From positions 105,894 through 140,628 of the forward strand of contig RQSC01001079.1 in NCBI GenBank assembly GCA_013416795.1: a DNA stretch of 34,735 bases. The letters are read 5' to 3'. The DNA comes from Prasinococcaceae sp. CCMP 1430 (Eukaryota; Prasinodermophyta; Palmophyllophyceae; Prasinococcales; Prasinococcaceae). A program made the position numbers and the translations under genes. Below are positions 34,116 through 34,735 of the stretch, in pieces (positions within the stretch are counted from its first letter, which is position 1; every line of letters starts with the position of its first letter). The notes beneath the pieces are model-generated. The model had not been told where the DNA came from. It saw only the letters and a list, made by a program, of their open reading frames with translations, and made no database searches.

Positions 34116-34139
34116 GTATTGTATATTAAAATGCATGCA

Positions 34140-34144
34140 AAAAA
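34140..34144 (-). terminator. Pol III T-run terminator of tRNA-Glu
   Basis: Five T on the minus strand, three nucleotides after the tRNA discriminator base (ACTC then TTTTT), the standard distance for RNA polymerase III release. Confidence 0.8.
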
Positions 34145-34147
34145 GAG

Positions 34148-34249
34148 TTACCGCGCCGGGACTCGAACCCGGGTTTGGAGAGTGAGAGTCTCCTGTGATG
34201 ACCACTTGAGCTTCTGAATCAAGGGATGCAGATACTACACTACGCAGTA
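34148..34249 (-). tRNA. tRNA-Glu(CTC) with an apparent 30-nt intron in the D-arm
   Basis: On the minus strand the acceptor arms TACTGCG (34249-34243) and CGCGGTA (34155-34149) pair over 7 bp with one G-U, with A as discriminator. The T-arm is CCGGG-TTCGAGT-CCCGG, and the anticodon arm GGAGA-CTCTCAC-TCTCC carries CTC (Glu). The D-arm is only complete if about 30 nt are removed: GTGTAGT, then an insert, then GGTCATCAC. Spliced, it reads GTG-TAGTGGTCAT-CAC, the universal eukaryotic form. AGT flanks both ends, so the intron is 34236-34207 up to 34233-34204. There is no intron at the usual 37/38 site. A T5 Pol III terminator follows (34144-34140). Internal B box GGTTCGAGTCC is at 34169-34159. Confidence 0.85.
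34202..34213 (-). promoter_or_regulatory. A-box-like element formed across the tRNA intron 3' junction
   Basis: Minus strand AAGCTCAAGTGG matches the A-box pattern TRGCNNARNNGG at all defined positions except the first. Most of it belongs to the intron, and the last GG is exonic. It sits 32 nt before the B box, normal spacing, whereas the exonic half-box TAGTGTAGT is displaced. Confidence 0.55.
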
Positions 34250-34735
34250 CGCGTTCTTTTTTTTGAACGCTGTTGATGTGACCGCTAACAGGCCAGTATA
34301 CATACCATACAGACAATGCAGAGAGACGTTTGCGTTCATTTTGATATGCACATGCTGTAGTCGCCGCCGTTCCAGTCCCCCATGTGATATCCACCCGGAC
34401 GCAGGTGCAAAGGAAACACTCTCTCGATCGATCAAACGAACGAAGCCCGAAGTTACATTCGATATTGGTATCATCGCGAACATCAAAATTCACAGCACTT
34501 CGCACGAGCCTACGGCCCGGTTTCGCGGCGGCGGGCGCCCCGGGCGGTGGGGCGCGCAGGTGCCGCGCGGGCCGTTTTGCGGTATGGGGCACGCGCAGCC
34601 TTTGCAATCCGCGAAATTTACTCGCGACAGACACACAGGCCCACCCCGCGCCGGCTATTCGGCCAACAGCCGGCGCGGCGGCCGGCAGAGCCTCACGTCG
34701 CTCGCAGGCCGCGCGCGGCGCCACTCGGCGGCGCG
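34250..34735. other. Region upstream of tRNA-Glu to window end
   Basis: A GCGTTC-T8-GAACGC hairpin (34251-34270) directly abuts the tRNA 5' end. Moderate-GC sequence follows to about 34500, then GC-rich sequence with a perfect 11-bp stem-loop (34646-34678). One long minus-strand frame overlaps the tRNA and was not accepted as a gene. Confidence 0.4.
34646..34678. repeat. Perfect 11-bp stem-loop
   Basis: CCGCGCCGGCT (34646-34656) pairs with AGCCGGCGCGG (34668-34678) around an 11-nt loop. Its function is unknown; it could be a structural RNA piece or a hairpin near a gene end outside the window. Confidence 0.6.

Larger units (their letters stand above)
32949..34133. repeat. Almost cytosine-free + strand tract
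   Basis: From just right of the VPS10 start codon to 34133 the + strand has C only at about 32953, 32971, 33011, 33031, 33476 and 33947. Runs of 444, 470 and 186 nt have none. All but the last are followed by G (CpG). The left two thirds is G- and T-rich with a degenerate 116-bp repeat. The right third (33770-34130) is AT-rich. Flanking DNA is about two thirds G+C with normal C. No gene is seen inside. Confidence 0.95.

Noticed and set aside
33000-34140. CRISPR array or transposon in the repetitive tract
   Set aside because: The repeats are degenerate, 116-bp period, without uniform spacers, terminal inverted repeats or a transposase.
34364-34385. Possible second tRNA (GTTCCAGTCCCC)
   Set aside because: Resembles a T-arm piece, but no pairing acceptor, anticodon or D-arm could be found around it.
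34107-34724. 205-codon minus-strand open frame
   Set aside because: It runs straight through the tRNA-Glu gene and has no protein-like composition or start context.

Overview
This is nuclear DNA of a GC-rich, gene-dense, intron-poor microbial eukaryote, most likely a flagellated alga with a plastid. The evidence is short GT-AG introns (88 to 245 bp), eukaryote-only genes (26S proteasome ATPase, EMC2, extended synaptotagmin, PUS10, VPS10/sortilin), axonemal genes (CCDC113, MORN3), and plastid or isoprenoid genes (fibrillin-type protein, carotenoid oxygenase, cis-prenyltransferase). TTTAGGG-type telomere-like repeats are also present. A stramenopile or haptophyte alga would fit, but the sequence alone does not fix the lineage.

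Layout: 1-2439 DnaJ/thioredoxin-like ER membrane protein (+, 5' end outside the window); 2627-3943 CCDC113 (-) and 4473-5297 MORN3 (+), a divergent ciliary pair; 5700-6854 EMC2 (-, one intron); 7210-9582 MYND-SET protein fused to a 2OG-Fe(II) oxygenase (+); 10246-11178 TauE/SafE transporter (+); 11290-12996 FHA-fibrillin fusion (-) and 12998-13801 P450 C-terminal half (+), both cut at an N; 14094-14879 cis-prenyltransferase (+); 15038-17508 extended synaptotagmin (-, one intron); 18121-19068 organellar ribosomal protein uL1 (-); about 19031-19663 coiled-coil exon (+); 20676-21785 RPT6 (+); 21902-22872 multipass membrane protein (-, one intron, cut at a second N); 23232-24635 CTFxP-repeat protein (+); 24935-26569 PUS10 (+); 26808-28643 carotenoid oxygenase (-, one intron); 29620-30429 tRNA m7G46 methyltransferase (+); 30564-32948 VPS10 receptor (-); 34148-34249 tRNA-Glu (-). 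Convergent neighbours lie only 110 to 400 bp apart.

The genes are an ordinary eukaryotic mix rather than one pathway. Themes are tRNA and translation (PUS10, METTL1-type enzyme, uL1, tRNA-Glu), ER and membrane contact or sorting (DnaJ-Trx, EMC2, E-Syt, VPS10), and cilia (CCDC113, MORN3).

The unusual biology is at the right end. From the VPS10 start codon to about 34133 the + strand has almost no cytosine (five C in about 1180 nt, four of them in CpG). This tract carries a degenerate 116-bp repeat, ends beside a TTTAGGG/TTAGGG telomere-like block, and then normal GC-rich sequence returns. Immediately after it is a tRNA-Glu(CTC) gene whose D-arm appears to be interrupted by a 30-nt intron that supplies a replacement A box. 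Other highlights are the SMYD-like/2OG-oxygenase fusion, the FHA-fibrillin fusion, and a long hairpin with a perfect 21-bp stem between the carotenoid oxygenase and methyltransferase genes.
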